From: Bacillota bacterium
GTDB lineage: Bacteria > Bacillota > Clostridia > Lachnospirales > Lachnospiraceae
Length of the DNA: 31,876 nt
Reading direction: 5' to 3'
Assembly (NCBI GenBank): GCA_023392995.1
Contig: JAEWMZ010000407.1
Location: 1 to 31,876, forward strand
Of this stretch, positions 30,769 through 31,876 are shown one piece after another (position 1 is the stretch's first letter; every line of letters starts with the position of its first letter). The position numbers were made by a program, and so were the translations under genes. The notes beneath the pieces were generated by a model. It searched no databases. It was not told the origin of the DNA and saw nothing but the letters and a program-made list of their open reading frames with translations.

Positions 30769-31876
30769 ATGGCTATTATAGATAGAATTAAATTTGATGG
30801 AATGCTTAATGGGAGTGAATGGCTGGTATATCGTTATCCAGGGGATGAATTTGTAATGGGCTCACAGCTCATTGTAGGTGAGGGACAAGTTGCCGTTTTC
30901 GTCAGAGGGGGACAGGTGCTGGATTACTTTACAGCAGGAACTTATACCCTGGAAACAGCGAATATACCATTGCTGAAAGGAATTATTAATCTGCCATTTG
31001 GAGGCAAAACACCTTTTACAGCAGAGATTTATTTTATTAATAAAACCACAAAATTAGATCTGAACTGGGGAACCTTAGACCCAATCCAATTAATTGACCC
31101 CAAGTATAATATAAAGCTGAGAGTTCGTGCCTTTGGACAGATGGGTATGAAAATTGATGATGATCGAGTGTTTATCACAGAGCTGATTGGCACCATGAAT
31201 CCCTTGGAGATGGTTAATTACACGAAGATGATTAATTACTTTAAGGGCATCCTGGTTATGAAAATAAAATCTATGATTGCACAAGCGATCATTAATCATA
31301 AGATCTCAGCCCTGGAGATATCCGCATCCATGGATGATATTTCAGAATATTGCAAAGAAGAGATAAGTGAGGAATTTAGCAGATATGGAATAAGAGTAGT
31401 GAACTTCTATATCCAGTCTATTAATTTTCCTGATGAAGACTTTGAAGAAATTAATAAAATACTTCGCGATAAAGCATCCTTTGACATCATAGGAGATGCC
31501 AGATATGCGACAAAAAGATCCTTTGATACAATCGAAGCAGCTGCGAATAAGGAGGGTGGCTTAGCAAGTACCATCGCAGGAGCAGGATTAGGTTTGGGCG
31601 TTGGAGCAGGTTTAGGCAATTTAGTGGGGGATATCGGAAGAAATCTGAATACCAGCGTAACGACTGCCTATAAGATTTGTCCAAAATGCGGCAATAAAAA
31701 CGATGAGGATGATAGTTTTTGCGGTGAATGCGGATATCGTTTGACTCAACCTAAAGTTGCATGTGGAAATTGTGGAGAAGAAATGGATAGTAATGTGAAG
31801 TTCTGCACGGAATGTGGAAATCCCATGATCAAAAAACGTACTTGTGGGAACTGTGCAACTGAGAATGAGCTATCGG
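30769..31876 (+). CDS. SPFH-domain protein with C-terminal zinc ribbons (truncated by window edge)
   Basis: The reading frame is open to the end of the window: 369 codons are visible without a stop. AAGGGAG precedes the ATG by 8 nt. Residues about 20-250 form an SPFH (stomatin/prohibitin-like) domain resembling Bacillus YdjI and the so-called virion core protein annotation: WLVYRYPGDEF, GQVAVFVRGGQV and RYGIRVVNFYIQSINFP. A Gly/Ala-rich stretch (about 261-288) follows. Two complete zinc ribbons are visible: Cys304, 307, 318, 321 and Cys332, 335, 346, 349. A third begins at Cys359. SPFH proteins organise membrane complexes; here a stress-related role is only inference. No phage genes are near. 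Confidence 0.9.
   Translation, partial: MAIIDRIKFDGMLNGSEWLVYRYPGDEFVMGSQLIVGEGQVAVFVRGGQVLDYFTAGTYTLETANIPLLKGIINLPFGGKTPFTAEIYFINKTTKLDLNWGTLDPIQLIDPKYNIKLRVRAFGQMGMKIDDDRVFITELIGTMNPLEMVNYTKMINYFKGILVMKIKSMIAQAIINHKISALEISASMDDISEYCKEEISEEFSRYGIRVVNFYIQSINFPDEDFEEINKILRDKASFDIIGDARYATKRSFDTIEAAANKEGGLASTIAGAGLGLGVGAGLGNLVGDIGRNLNTSVTTAYKICPKCGNKNDEDDSFCGECGYRLTQPKVACGNCGEEMDSNVKFCTECGNPMIKKRTCGNCATENELS

Noticed and set aside
30769..31876. Prophage origin for the SPFH protein, suggested by the virion core annotation of relatives
   Set aside because: No capsid, portal, integrase or lysis gene is visible, and the neighbours are ordinary chromosomal genes.

Overview
The window reads as chromosomal DNA of a spore-forming, low-GC Gram-positive anaerobe, most likely a Lachnospiraceae / Clostridium phytofermentans-like plant-polysaccharide degrader. 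This is inferred from gene content and style: strong AGGAGG ribosome sites, occasional TTG starts, a SpoIID-family gene behind a sigma-E-like promoter, a YesM/YesN-type regulator driving an oligosaccharide ABC importer, and pectinase-fold and GH43-like hydrolases. No rRNA, tRNA, transposase, phage structural gene or CRISPR array was seen. Both edge genes are truncated.

Layout. 1-335: tail of an unrecognised gene. 914-3962 (+): small membrane protein, glycerol kinase (glpK) and a rhomboid protease with an extra N-terminal domain. 4315-5316 (+): a flavodoxin-fold protein fused to an SCP2-like domain. 5544-6296 (-): a short soluble histidine kinase without a partner regulator nearby. 6524-6937 (+): HIT hydrolase with its own terminator. 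7310-8622 (-): a TSCPD-domain protein translationally coupled to murG. 9135-9833 (+): MTA/SAH nucleosidase. 9989-10954 (-): SpoIID-like protein with Asn at the expected catalytic Glu. 11184-13130 (-): a tight three-gene operon of stand-alone receiver, CheC-type phosphatase with two intact active sites, and PAS-GGDEF diguanylate cyclase. 13490-15419: divergent HxlR regulator and YodC-like nitroreductase, then a pirin, resembling an electrophile/quinone response module.

15608-28511 is a carbohydrate-use locus. An SGNH esterase (-) diverges from a YesM sensor kinase, YesN AraC-type regulator, lipoprotein binding protein, two permeases, an intracellular GH28-like enzyme, a secreted GH28-like enzyme with a C-terminal beta module, and an intracellular GH43-like enzyme. 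The implied scheme is: the sensor detects an oligosaccharide, YesN activates the importer, the secreted enzyme cuts polymer outside, and the importer and cytosolic enzymes finish the work. No ABC ATPase is encoded here, so a shared MsmK-type ATPase elsewhere is likely. 28715-30574: a DUF1275 membrane protein diverges from a LysR regulator across a perfect 10+10 palindrome. 30769-end: an SPFH protein with C-terminal zinc ribbons.

The most unusual non-coding signal is in the intergenic DNA. At least five gaps carry short degenerate tandem arrays with unrelated units of 12, 21, 18, about 42 and 32 bp. One gap (8651-8834) carries three tandem units of paired hairpins whose stems differ by compensatory changes. 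A 148-bp MITE-like inverted repeat lies upstream of yesM.
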